A stretch of 64,000 bases of DNA from an uncultured Aquimarina sp. (GTDB lineage: Bacteria; Bacteroidota; Bacteroidia; Flavobacteriales; Flavobacteriaceae): the NCBI GenBank assembly GCA_938011245.1, contig CALLUJ010000033.1, positions 1 to 64,000 of the forward strand. The letters are read 5' to 3'. Under the pieces are notes generated by a model. It was not told where the DNA came from. It saw nothing but the letters and a program-made list of their open reading frames with translations, and did no database searches. A program made the translations under genes and the position numbers. Every line of letters begins with the position of its first letter. Positions within the stretch are counted from its first letter, which is position 1. Positions 1 through 8,629 of this stretch are shown one piece after another.

Positions 1-2
1 TC

Positions 3-197
3 TTCTATAATCACGAATTAGACCAAGTTCGAACCGCTAGAGTAAATTCATTTTTCTCGCTAATCCCAGAAATGACGGGTAATATAGGAAATAAAAAAAG
101 CGGAAATTTTATCAAGTTTGATAAAATTTCCGCTTTAGTGAGCCCTGAAGGATTCGAACCTTCTTCCTTATCCCCTGTATTTACAAGGGTTTTCTAG
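3..197 (+). CDS. 3' end of an open frame entering from upstream; runs through the left hairpin and the tRNA fragment
   Basis: Frame 3 is open from the window edge: ...FYNHELDQVRTARVNSFFSLIPEMTGNIGNKKSGNFIKFDKISALVSPEGFEPSSLSPVFTRVF*. Coding status uncertain because it crosses a terminator-like hairpin and a tRNA remnant. Confidence 0.3.
   Translation, partial: FYNHELDQVRTARVNSFFSLIPEMTGNIGNKKSGNFIKFDKISALVSPEGFEPSSLSPVFTRVF
100..133. terminator. Perfect 16-bp hairpin just outside the left attachment repeat
   Basis: GCGGAAATTTTATCAA-GT-TTGATAAAATTTCCGC flanked by A-run and T-run. Confidence 0.8.
137..163. repeat. Left attachment repeat (attL-type), displaced tRNA-Arg 3' fragment
   Basis: 27 bp identical to 11627-11653. 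Confidence 0.9.
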
Positions 198-212
198 TTA
201 TTTAATAATTAA

Positions 213-232
213 GTATGCCTAAAAGTGTGCCT
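213..232 (+). promoter_or_regulatory. Left candidate integrase arm-type sites
   Basis: GTATGCCT(aaaa)GTGTGCCT, 12-bp register; same octamer family as 11465-11504. Confidence 0.6.
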
Positions 233-236
233 TTTG

Positions 237-244
237 TATATTTG
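237..244 (+). promoter_or_regulatory. Bacteroidota-type -7 element
   Basis: TTTTGTATATTTG; TATATTTG matches TAnnTTTG. Same string precedes the polymerase gene at 8605-8612. Confidence 0.5.
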
Positions 245-317
245 TCCACTATATAGTAATATGGACGTTGGACATCTAAATGATGTGTTCAATTGTTCTT
301 ATTTAATCTATTTGATA

Positions 318-1511
318 ATGGCTAAAAAAGACACTAATAGTTTGGATTCTGCATTTGGTGAAGTTATAACCCCAGATGATTCTGATTTTGATGAAAAACC
401 AAAAGCATTAAGTACTTCTTTTGGAGATGTAATAATACCATCTGAAGATGAAATTAGAGGAAACCTTAAATTCATTAAACCTGTAATAAAAGGAAATAAA
501 GCTAAAGCAGCAGATTTTAGTGATTCTGAATATTCTGCCTTTAATCTTTTTAAAACAGAATTTGAAGAAATACCTACTCTTCTAGAGCCTATATTCCCAA
601 AACAAGGTTTAGTTTCTTTAATTGGTTCTTCTGATACTGGTAAAAGTACTTTCCTTAGACAATTTGCTCTTTCTATAGCATTAGGATTAAATGAGTTTGT
701 TGGTTACAAGTTAAATACAGAAACACAGAATGTTATTTTTATTAGTACCGAAGATGACCCTAATTCTGTAAGTAGTTCTATAAAGAAACCTTTAAGAGCA
801 TTATTTAATCAACATAATGCAGATGAATCTTTATTAAATCATTTAAAATTTATATTTGATGTTGACCTTACTGAAAATAGTGAGAACAACATCATTAAAC
901 TTCTCAACAAAGATTTGTCTGAAAAAGGAGTTGATTTAATTATTGTAGATGCTTTTACTGATATTTTTAGTGGAGATATTAATTCAAGCACTAAAGTGAG
1001 AGAGTTTTTAAATCTCTTCAGTAAAATTTCTAAGGAGTATGAATGCCTTATCCTCTTCCTTCATCATACAGGTAAAAAAACAGATAAATTTTCTGCTTCT
1101 AAAAACAATGCTTTAGGCTCTCAAGCCTTTGAAGCTAAAATGAGGGTAATGCTTGAATTAAAGCACCACCCACATAATGACATGCAAAGAACTCTTACTA
1201 TTACTAAAGGAAACTACATTTCTACAGAAATTAAGAAGTACTCTAAAGTTTTAGATTTTAATGAGGAAAATTTATTGTTTACAGATACAGGTAACCCTTT
1301 ACTTTCTGAAAGCATATATGCCTTGAGTAAAACCAACCCTAAGAAGAATAGTTTACTACCAGTAATAGAAAAGCTCCACAAAGAAGGCAATTCCTATAGA
1401 ACCATAGAAACTATTCTTAGAAATAAAGGTCATAAAATTAGTAAATCAACTGTTGAAAATTATTTAAAAGAAATAAAAAACCAATCTGCTAACATAATAG
1501 GGAATAATTAA
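318..1511 (+). CDS. AAA ATPase, RepA/DnaB-like (AAA_25-type) helicase candidate
   Basis: Walker A GSSDTGKST, Walker B-like DLIIVDA, LILFLHHTGKK motif, C-terminal HTH-like segment. ORF opens at 225 (GTG) but MAKKDTN at 318 is the likelier start. Confidence 0.7.
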   Translation: MAKKDTNSLDSAFGEVITPDDSDFDEKPKALSTSFGDVIIPSEDEIRGNLKFIKPVIKGNKAKAADFSDSEYSAFNLFKTEFEEIPTLLEPIFPKQGLVSLIGSSDTGKSTFLRQFALSIALGLNEFVGYKLNTETQNVIFISTEDDPNSVSSSIKKPLRALFNQHNADESLLNHLKFIFDVDLTENSENNIIKLLNKDLSEKGVDLIIVDAFTDIFSGDINSSTKVREFLNLFSKISKEYECLILFLHHTGKKTDKFSASKNNALGSQAFEAKMRVMLELKHHPHNDMQRTLTITKGNYISTEIKKYSKVLDFNEENLLFTDTGNPLLSESIYALSKTNPKKNSLLPVIEKLHKEGNSYRTIETILRNKGHKISKSTVENYLKEIKNQSANIIGNN

Positions 1512-2002
1512 GAAAGTGAGGAATTATGATATTTAGTATTTCTTATTGAAATCCCTGTATTTTCATCTTTCTTAACTAATAACTCTAAAACTGTATTAGT
1601 ATCTAAATTGCAAGTTGCTCTATAAGCTATAAATGGGTTTATTACCATTCTTCTATTTTTTGGTAAATAGCTATTTATTTCATTTAATAAATATTCAAAA
1701 TGATTTCCTTGAAACCTGTAGTAAACAGCACTCAAAATATCTGCATTAAATAGTAATACAATTCCTCTTGAAATAGGTAAACCAAAAAGTGTTTTAAAGT
1801 CACCCTTTTCATATAGGTATATTTCATAACAGATACCATTAACTGTTTTCTCTCCTTTAGACTTTAAATCAAACTCATAATTTTCATATTGCTCACCAAT
1901 TGTAAACCTAAGTTGCTTTAAAAGGTTCTTTTTACTTTTAAAAATACCTGTAACTAAAAAAAGCCACCTTTTAAGATGGCTTTTGAAAATTTCCTTTAGC
2001 AT
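1508..2002 (-). CDS. Hypothetical protein, 164 aa
   Basis: Intact ORF; no family recognised; a terminator-like hairpin lies in its 5' end. Confidence 0.5.
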   Translation of the reverse strand: MLKEIFKSHLKRWLFLVTGIFKSKKNLLKQLRFTIGEQYENYEFDLKSKGEKTVNGICYEIYLYEKGDFKTLFGLPISRGIVLLFNADILSAVYYRFQGNHFEYLLNEINSYLPKNRRMVINPFIAYRATCNLDTNTVLELLVKKDENTGISIRNTKYHNSSLS

Positions 2003-2006
2003 AATA

Positions 2007-2789
2007 TTAATCTATTGAGTGAGTTGCTGTAGAAAAAGTATAGATAAATGTTTGTCCTATATTAATGGATAAATTATTATCATCAAAGACTACATTATTA
2101 CTTCCATCATATATTTCAACTCTATTTATAACTGTTTGGCTTGCACTTTCAGTTTGATATTTAAAACCAATCTTGTCAAAAGTAGCAAGTGTATTTACCA
2201 CAAAAATATCTGTATTAGTTGTAGTCATTATAGTTTCGGATTCCAAATTACCATTTAAATTACTTTTGTAAAAAGTAGCTGTAAGGGGATATTGTTGATT
2301 AGGTGTTGAAGAACCTGAAAATCTGATTCTGTATTCTCTAAGTTGAATAGAATCACTAGATTCTAGACAATCTCCATCTACAGTATTACCAACTCTTGAG
2401 TATTCAAAGCTATCCCCATCATTTTCAACTCTTAATTTTCTACCATTAACTTTACCAGTTAATATACAGTTGGAAAAAATAGAACCTCCATTACAAACTG
2501 TGTTAAGGGTTATTTCAAGATTCGATGAATTGTAACTATAAGTTCCTTCATATGCTTCTTCATCAACTAAATTGCCATTTCTAAACCCATCAAGAATAAG
2601 TTTTACATCATTGTCATTAAGAAAGTAAAGCAATAAGTCTTGCTGATAACCATCTACTACTGGACTTATGTAATTCCATTCTGTACCACATAAACTTAAT
2701 GGTGTTTCTTCTTGATTATTACCATTATCATCACTAGAACAGGATAGTAATGTAAAAAACGCTATTAGTATTAAATAAATCTGTTTCAT
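2007..2789 (-). CDS. Putative lipoprotein, 260 aa
   Basis: MKQIYLILIAFFTLLSCSSDD lipobox signal. Confidence 0.75.
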   Translation of the reverse strand: MKQIYLILIAFFTLLSCSSDDNGNNQEETPLSLCGTEWNYISPVVDGYQQDLLLYFLNDNDVKLILDGFRNGNLVDEEAYEGTYSYNSSNLEITLNTVCNGGSIFSNCILTGKVNGRKLRVENDGDSFEYSRVGNTVDGDCLESSDSIQLREYRIRFSGSSTPNQQYPLTATFYKSNLNGNLESETIMTTTNTDIFVVNTLATFDKIGFKYQTESASQTVINRVEIYDGSNNVVFDDNNLSINIGQTFIYTFSTATHSID

Positions 2790-2792
2790 AAG

Positions 2793-3233
2793 TTAGTTAT
2801 TAATGTTCTTAATAATATTTGTAATTTCATTTACCATGACATCAAAAGTCTGTAGTTCTTCGGTGTAACTCATTTTGTATTTATTAATTTTCACAACATC
2901 TAATGTTGTTAGTAAAGACTTTTTTATGGTATCAAAAACTACTATATATTTTGATTGCTGTTTTAGTTGCTCTGGTAGATTTATCATATTTAATTGACCT
3001 AACTGAACTGGTTTTTTACCTGCTTTAAGAAAAGCTAAATGATAAACTTTGTGAGACAGTTGGTTTATTTTTTCATCACTACTATTGTCAGGACTTTTAA
3101 ATAGTTCACTAAAATCTGTAAATACTTCATTTTTAAAGGAAATTACTTTAGTTGCATTTCTACTTTTAGTCCTAAAACTATCTATGATAAGCCCAACAAT
3201 TACAGCTATTACAATTGATACAATTATTCCCAT
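2793..3233 (-). CDS. Hypothetical protein with N-terminal transmembrane helix
   Basis: MGIIVSIVIAVIVGLIIDSF hydrophobic N-terminus. Confidence 0.6.
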   Translation of the reverse strand: MGIIVSIVIAVIVGLIIDSFRTKSRNATKVISFKNEVFTDFSELFKSPDNSSDEKINQLSHKVYHLAFLKAGKKPVQLGQLNMINLPEQLKQQSKYIVVFDTIKKSLLTTLDVVKINKYKMSYTEELQTFDVMVNEITNIIKNINN

Positions 3234-3427
3234 TATTTATGTTTTTTAAAAAACCATACATAGATAATTCCAAATACTAATATTGCACCTGGTATTAATC
3301 TAACTCCAGCAGAGTTTGAATTTCTAGTTTCTGAAATAAGAGCCATACTTACTGCTGCTACAACTATTACAGCTACAGTGAGTAATATTTTTATTCCCAA
3401 TAATTTTAACTTATTCATTTTTATCAT
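3233..3427 (-). CDS. Small membrane protein, 64 aa
   Basis: Two hydrophobic segments; overlaps the next gene. Confidence 0.55.
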   Translation of the reverse strand: MIKMNKLKLLGIKILLTVAVIVVAAVSMALISETRNSNSAGVRLIPGAILVFGIIYVWFFKKHK

Positions 3428-3484
3428 TTATGATAACTGTTCAAATATAATAAACTTCATCTTTGTATTTATCATAAAAGATAA
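3421..3484. promoter_or_regulatory. Paired operator-like palindromes in a divergent promoter
   Basis: TTATCATTTATGATAA (3421-3436) and TTATCATAAAAGATAA (3469-3484), 48 bp centre to centre, between a membrane-protein gene and an XRE regulator. Confidence 0.6.
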
Positions 3485-3488
3485 CTAA

Positions 3489-3719
3489 GTGTTTAAAATG
3501 ACAGATAAAGAAGAATTACAAAGAGCTGTTGGTAAACGTATTAAAGAATTAAGAGAGTCTAAAAACATTGCTCAACAAGACTTAGCTGCTGCTTGTAATT
3601 TTGAAAAATCTAATATGGCAAGATTAGAAGCTGGAAACACAAATGCTACTATTTATACCCTTAAAATTATTGCTAAAAACTTAAAAGTTGAGTTAGCAGA
3701 TTTAGTTAAAGATTTATAA
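3489..3719 (+). CDS. XRE-family HTH regulator
   Basis: VGKRIKELRESKNIAQQDLAAACNFEKSNMARLEAGNTNATIYTLKIIAKNL. GTG start at 3489 or ATG at 3498. Confidence 0.85.
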   Translation: MFKMTDKEELQRAVGKRIKELRESKNIAQQDLAAACNFEKSNMARLEAGNTNATIYTLKIIAKNLKVELADLVKDL

Positions 3720-3920
3720 AAACGCTATTAATACCTATCTTAAAATAATTACGGTTTTAAATTAATGCTTAAATAGTGGGAATTTACATAAGTTCACAAA
3801 TACATTTATTCAAAAATTACAGTTTTACTATATAAGATTTTTATAGTAAAATTCAGATAAGATTGATTTTAACCTATAGCAAAAAGTATGTATAAACAAT
3901 ACTTCACTTTTATACAGGTA

Positions 3921-4355
3921 CTACATAATTCCTTCATCATTAAAACTGTAAAAGCCATTTTTTGTAATAATTAAATGGTCTAATACAGCTATATCCAAAT
4001 ATTCTCCTGCTTTTTTAAGTTTGTTAGTCATTATTTTATCAGCTTCACTAATTTTTAGGCTACCACTTGGGTGGTTGTGTGCTACAATAATACCTTTTGC
4101 ATTACATTTTAAAGCTACTGAAAACACCAATTTAGCATCTACATTTACACTAGAACTTCCTCCTTTGGCTAATGGATAAATTCCTAATACTTGATTAGTA
4201 TTATTTAGTAACAATACTTTAAATTCTTCCTGTAATTCTATAGTATGTTTATTCCAACAAGCTAATAGTAAATCATAAGACATTTTACTGTTGGTTATTT
4301 TTAATCGTTTCTTGTTATTGTTGGTGTAAGAAACTTTAATTTCTGCTATTTCCAT
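3921..4355 (-). CDS. RadC-like JAB/JAMM-domain protein, mobile-element type lacking an HhH N-terminus
   Basis: AHNHPSGSLKISEADKIMTNKL...LDHLIIT JAMM motif. Confidence 0.85.
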   Translation of the reverse strand: MEIAEIKVSYTNNNKKRLKITNSKMSYDLLLACWNKHTIELQEEFKVLLLNNTNQVLGIYPLAKGGSSSVNVDAKLVFSVALKCNAKGIIVAHNHPSGSLKISEADKIMTNKLKKAGEYLDIAVLDHLIITKNGFYSFNDEGIM

Positions 4356-4373
4356 AAGGTTATAAAAATTAAA

Positions 4374-4402
4374 AAAGGCATCACTTTAGTAGTAATGCCT
4401 TT
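4374..4402 (-). terminator. Hairpin between the 4415-4813 gene and the radC-like gene
   Basis: AAAGGCATCACT...AGTAATGCCTTT. Confidence 0.5.
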
Positions 4403-4414
4403 GTTGTTGATTTG

Positions 4415-4813
4415 TTAAGAAGCATACTGTAAAGCTCCATTTTGGCTAAACTGCTCAATGTTTGGTTGTAGTGTTTCAGTCTCTAATGGAATACTTTTAG
4501 CTACAGGTTCTTTTACATCCTCTGGCATATAAGTCCATCTATGATGCATTATAATTTCTTCTCCTGTTTCTGTAACAACATACTCATAAGGCTCACATTC
4601 TTCTTTAATAATGCTACCCTGCATTTCTGTACCTGTTAAAGCAATACAAGTTTGCTCATCAAAAGTTGAAGGTATGTAAGCCTTTTTTGCAGTTGCATAA
4701 AAATTACCTGTAGATTTTGACCTAATCAATTCTACACCTCCTTGAAGTTCTAGAACATTAAATAGTTCTCCGTTTTCTTTTTGTCTTTGTTTGTAACCAA
4801 TAATTCTTACCAT
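4415..4813 (-). CDS. Hypothetical element protein
   Basis: ORF to 4867, likely start MVRIIGYKQRQ at 4813; no family named with certainty. Confidence 0.55.
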   Translation of the reverse strand: MVRIIGYKQRQKENGELFNVLELQGGVELIRSKSTGNFYATAKKAYIPSTFDEQTCIALTGTEMQGSIIKEECEPYEYVVTETGEEIIMHHRWTYMPEDVKEPVAKSIPLETETLQPNIEQFSQNGALQYAS

Positions 4814-5075
4814 GTTCTTTAAGTTTTTAAGTTGAAAATACCACCAAGAAAACAATACTTCTACCATAAAAAATTACAACTATCACCTTGAGTTTTTTAC
4901 TGGCTGAAAAAAAATGCTTTCACTATATAAGTGGTGGGGGAATCTTCATTCCTAAAGATGGGTGGGGGTTTTCTATGAGGTATTTCAAGCACTCACTATT
5001 CCTGTGTAATTTTTTTTTAACAAAAAAATATCTCATATATTGGACAATACTAAGATTCTAAATTGTTAAACGTTA

Positions 5076-5912
5076 ATGAAATTCATACAGCCATTAGAGA
5101 TAGCTTCTAAAATAATGACACTAATTGAAGAAGCAGAGAAAGAACTAATTATAATCTCCCCTTATGTTGAAATATCTAAATGGAACAAAATGAAAAGCTG
5201 TTTAAATAGAGCTGTTCTTCGAAATGTAAATATTCTTTTTGTAGCAAGAAAAAATGCAAAACAAGATTTGTCCTTTATAACTGAATTGGGAATCAAAGTT
5301 AAGCTAGTAGAAAACTTACATGCCAAATTATATATAAATGACAACTATGCAATAGTAACCTCTCAAAATATTACTTACTATTCAGATGTAAACTCTATTG
5401 ATATAGGCTATAAGACAGATGCAGAAGAAGAAAGAATTGAGCTTATTGAGTTTATTGATAAATATGTGATTAGTAATAGTTACAAAAAGCTAGATACTTC
5501 TAAATCTTTCAAATTTAACATAGTAAAAGAAAGTAACAAACCTCCAATGCTAAATGAATATAAAGTAAATAAGCTGTATGAATCATTCTCTGTTAAGTAC
5601 CCTAATGCTTATTTTTCTAAATCTTCTACTTATCTATATAGTGAAGGACTACTACCTTATGTAGTGATGCTTAGTTCTGATTTAACAGTTAGATTATCTA
5701 AAAAGAATGATGATTGTTTAAAGGTAATAAGTCATTATGAAGCGGTGAATTTCCCATTAATAGAAGATTATAATATTGAATTAAAAGAAGTAACTAATTA
5801 TTTCTATATAAATTTTGTTCCCAAAAATTTAAAAGGATATGGAATACAAAAATTAACCTCTGATTATCATGAAATGGTGAGAACATTTAAAGATAATCCT
5901 ACTAAATTTTAA
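5076..5912 (+). CDS. Phospholipase D-like (single HKD motif) nuclease
   Basis: IISPYV and HAKLYINDNYAIVTSQN, HxK(x)nD type motif. Confidence 0.75.
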   Translation: MKFIQPLEIASKIMTLIEEAEKELIIISPYVEISKWNKMKSCLNRAVLRNVNILFVARKNAKQDLSFITELGIKVKLVENLHAKLYINDNYAIVTSQNITYYSDVNSIDIGYKTDAEEERIELIEFIDKYVISNSYKKLDTSKSFKFNIVKESNKPPMLNEYKVNKLYESFSVKYPNAYFSKSSTYLYSEGLLPYVVMLSSDLTVRLSKKNDDCLKVISHYEAVNFPLIEDYNIELKEVTNYFYINFVPKNLKGYGIQKLTSDYHEMVRTFKDNPTKF

Positions 5913-5929
5913 TCGTTATTCAGAGTAAA

Positions 5930-6328
5930 ATGAAAAGATTAATATCATTAAAGACATTAATTCTAACATTTTTACTGTTATTTGTAGTTTCAGTAAACGA
6001 ATACTCAAGATTTAACAACTCAAATAAAGGCTTTGTTAGAAAAGGAATAACAGCTATTAATCCAAGTATAAAAACACCTGAAAAATGTAGTTGGTATTGC
6101 CACACTGATACTGGTTACTGTAAAAAACATCATACTCATTTACTAAAAAATCATACTTCTAAAATAGACCCTTTTTATTTTGGCATTATAAACTCACTAC
6201 ATAATGCAGGAGATTATGGTTTAGCCAATATTATTTTTTTAGTGATTTTATTTCCTGCATTAATCTATGTGCTTTTAATAAAAAGCATAAGCATTCAAAG
6301 AAAAATAAAAAGACTAAAAAATGGATAG
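5930..6328 (+). CDS. Membrane protein with Cys/His-rich loop
   Basis: Two TM segments flanking CSWYCHTDTGYCKKHHTH. Confidence 0.6.
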   Translation: MKRLISLKTLILTFLLLFVVSVNEYSRFNNSNKGFVRKGITAINPSIKTPEKCSWYCHTDTGYCKKHHTHLLKNHTSKIDPFYFGIINSLHNAGDYGLANIIFLVILFPALIYVLLIKSISIQRKIKRLKNG

Positions 6329-6536
6329 ATTGATGGATGTAGTGAATTTAGTCTATGCTTATTGTACAGATTTTATAATCAATATAGCTAACATCTTAGG
6401 GTTGTCATATTATGAAGTCAATACTTTCATTTTTGTTATTCTATACCCTTTATTATTAGTTGGTTTAACTTGCTTATTTATAATTCAAATTTTAAGGTTA
6501 AGGTACTGGAAAAAAGAAACCCAACCTCTAAAATAG
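6321..6536 (+). CDS. Small membrane protein, 71 aa
   Basis: Overlaps the upstream gene; hydrophobic. Confidence 0.55.
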   Translation: MDRLMDVVNLVYAYCTDFIINIANILGLSYYEVNTFIFVILYPLLLVGLTCLFIIQILRLRYWKKETQPLK

Positions 6537-6544
6537 AGATTGGG
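6520..6544. terminator. Bidirectional terminator-like hairpin between convergent genes
   Basis: CCCAACCTCTA-aaa-TAGAGATTGGG, one mismatch. Confidence 0.55.
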
Positions 6545-6550
6545 TAAACA

Positions 6551-7582
6551 TCAACTTAAAAACCAATGAAAAGAACCATCATTGATAGCTTTTGAAATAC
6601 TTTTTGTAAAATCAAATGCATTGATATTACGATTTAAAAAGCTATCAATATAGCTACTCTTATTGGCTGAGGTAAACAAGTTGTACATATCCCAAAGATT
6701 GATGTTTCCATCTTCATTTTTACAAAACCTTTCATCTTGGTAATAATCCTTAGCAATGGTAGAAATTTGTCCATCATTAATAAGTAATTGAGGTATTTCT
6801 AACTTCTCTTGCTTAGGTAAGAATTGATAAAGTTTAGCTCTGCCAACTAATTGGGCAAATTGTTTTTCTGGAAGTTGGTATTGGGTTAAATTTTGCATCG
6901 ACTTAAAATGATGCTCCATTTTGTAAGACTGTAATAACTCCATAATTTTGGCTTTCAATTCTCCATAGCTAGATACTTTTATTTCAGCAGAAAATCCATC
7001 TGTAGAAATACACAAATTACAGCATACCATATTTTGAAAACCTATAAACACTTGAAACTTTTCAAATGATTTTTTACTGTAAAGATTTTCTCTGTTATAG
7101 GCTCTAACTCCACCAACTATTAAGGATAATTTATTACCATTAATAGTTTCAGTAATACTTGGTATTCGGATAATAAAAGCCATTCTTTCAAAATATTGTG
7201 TCCTTTCATAGTCTAATAAATCTTTAGCCGATTTATGTATAGCCTCAGGAGTTCTACCTTTAATTTGGTGGCTAATTCTAATTTCAGGTTTACTAATATG
7301 ATGCCTATTAAACGTTGATGTTACACAGTCATTTGTAATATCAATAAACTCTTGATGTGCTATGGTTTTTTCGTTGTCTTTTGCGAATACAGGAATCACA
7401 CAATCCTGCTTTAAACAAGAAAGGCTAACCTCTTTTGTGTTAGCCTCTATAAAAGGATTTTGCTGAAATTGTAAAGGTTCATTTGATACCTGTATTAAAG
7501 AGGAACTATTGTTATTAACTCTTTTTACTACAGGTACTTTGTTTAGGATGGGTATATCCTTAGATACTGGTATAAGTTCCAT
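6551..7582 (-). CDS. DUF3871-like protein
   Basis: Recognised by overall sequence character (KGRTPEAIHKSAKDLLDYERTQYFERMAFIIRIPSI...); not searched. Confidence 0.6.
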   Translation of the reverse strand: MELIPVSKDIPILNKVPVVKRVNNNSSSLIQVSNEPLQFQQNPFIEANTKEVSLSCLKQDCVIPVFAKDNEKTIAHQEFIDITNDCVTSTFNRHHISKPEIRISHQIKGRTPEAIHKSAKDLLDYERTQYFERMAFIIRIPSITETINGNKLSLIVGGVRAYNRENLYSKKSFEKFQVFIGFQNMVCCNLCISTDGFSAEIKVSSYGELKAKIMELLQSYKMEHHFKSMQNLTQYQLPEKQFAQLVGRAKLYQFLPKQEKLEIPQLLINDGQISTIAKDYYQDERFCKNEDGNINLWDMYNLFTSANKSSYIDSFLNRNINAFDFTKSISKAINDGSFHWFLS

Positions 7583-7597
7583 AATAATTGATTTTAA

Positions 7598-8473
7598 TTA
7601 GTTAGTAGAAGGTCTATGCACTCCATTAGAACTGAAATTTTGAGGATTTATCAAACTTTCCAATTGTTGCTTTTTAGTTCTAAATTCTTCTTGATGTGAT
7701 TGCTGAAATTGTGGATTTTGCTTGTACAATTCCATGAGCTTATTTACTGAAAGACATTCTTTAATCCTATCTGATATAGGTTTGTTGTGTACAGGCTCAA
7801 TAGTACTCCATTGTAATAGTTTTTTACCTGTAGCAGAAGATATTATAAATTCAGGTTTTCCATTAAACAAGCCTGTCCTGTCTTTTGATGTTTTAACTAA
7901 ATGCTTATCATTAAGGAGTTCAAAGTTAACTGTCAGCTCATACTCAAAACCCTCCCTAGTGATTTCTTTAGTTCCATGTTTTACAACTTTAGTTCTACCA
8001 TTAGAACCTACATCTAAAGAGTAATCAATCTTTCTTCTAGTAGTGGTAATAATATGGCAATTTGACTGTAGTATTTTATCAATAAATGCTTGATGTCTTG
8101 GAGTAACCTTTGCCCAATCTTGAAACCTACCACCTAGTTGTTCTTGTATTTGTAAACAACCACCAGTACCAGACCATTCATGTGTAATGGAATCCAAAAT
8201 GCAGACTTCAATTCCTGCTTTTTCACAAACTTCTATAGCTTCAACATACCTTTCAGGAGAAAATGGAGCTTGTAAATCCAGTACATTATAATTACCTAAA
8301 TGGCTGTACAAACTAGCTGAACTGTTTTCTGTGTCAACAACTGCTATTTTAGACCAGTCATTGGTTAATCCATGTGCCAATAATAAGGCACTTGTTGTTT
8401 TTCCAAATCCACTTGGTCCAGAAATTCCTATGCGTAGTTTTACATTACTACGCTTACTTTGTTTTAATTGCAT
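7598..8473 (-). CDS. RecA-fold ATP-binding protein (phage/element type)
   Basis: Walker A GPSGFGKTTSA; Walker B VCILDSI. Confidence 0.75.
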   Translation of the reverse strand: MQLKQSKRSNVKLRIGISGPSGFGKTTSALLLAHGLTNDWSKIAVVDTENSSASLYSHLGNYNVLDLQAPFSPERYVEAIEVCEKAGIEVCILDSITHEWSGTGGCLQIQEQLGGRFQDWAKVTPRHQAFIDKILQSNCHIITTTRRKIDYSLDVGSNGRTKVVKHGTKEITREGFEYELTVNFELLNDKHLVKTSKDRTGLFNGKPEFIISSATGKKLLQWSTIEPVHNKPISDRIKECLSVNKLMELYKQNPQFQQSHQEEFRTKKQQLESLINPQNFSSNGVHRPSTN

Positions 8474-8604
8474 AATTTTTATGTTTAAAAAAGTTAATAT
8501 TTATTTGAAAATAAATTAAGGATATAATGAACTAAAAACCTGTAAAACAATATTTTAAAAACAAATATTCAGTCTTTATATTAGTGTTTACTATTCGTTT
8601 TTTG

Positions 8605-8612
8605 TATATTTG
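8605..8612 (+). promoter_or_regulatory. Bacteroidota-type -7 element for the polymerase gene
   Basis: TTTTTTGTATATTTGC. Confidence 0.5.
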
Positions 8613-8629
8613 CATTAGTCATTTAAAAC

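Noticed and set aside
225-317. Upstream extension MCLLYICPLYSNMDVGHLND... of the first ATPase ORF
   Set aside because: It starts inside a putative arm site and overlaps the promoter-like TATATTTG; MAKKDTN at 318 is more plausible (261 cannot be excluded).
3823-3851. Hairpin TTTTACTATA...TATAGTAAAA downstream of the XRE gene
   Set aside because: AT-only stem without clear T-tail; may be a weak terminator but not distinctive enough to claim as an origin.
5162-6105. Minus-strand ORFs 5162-5344 and 5920-6105
   Set aside because: Opposite the PLD and membrane genes; no start context or family support.
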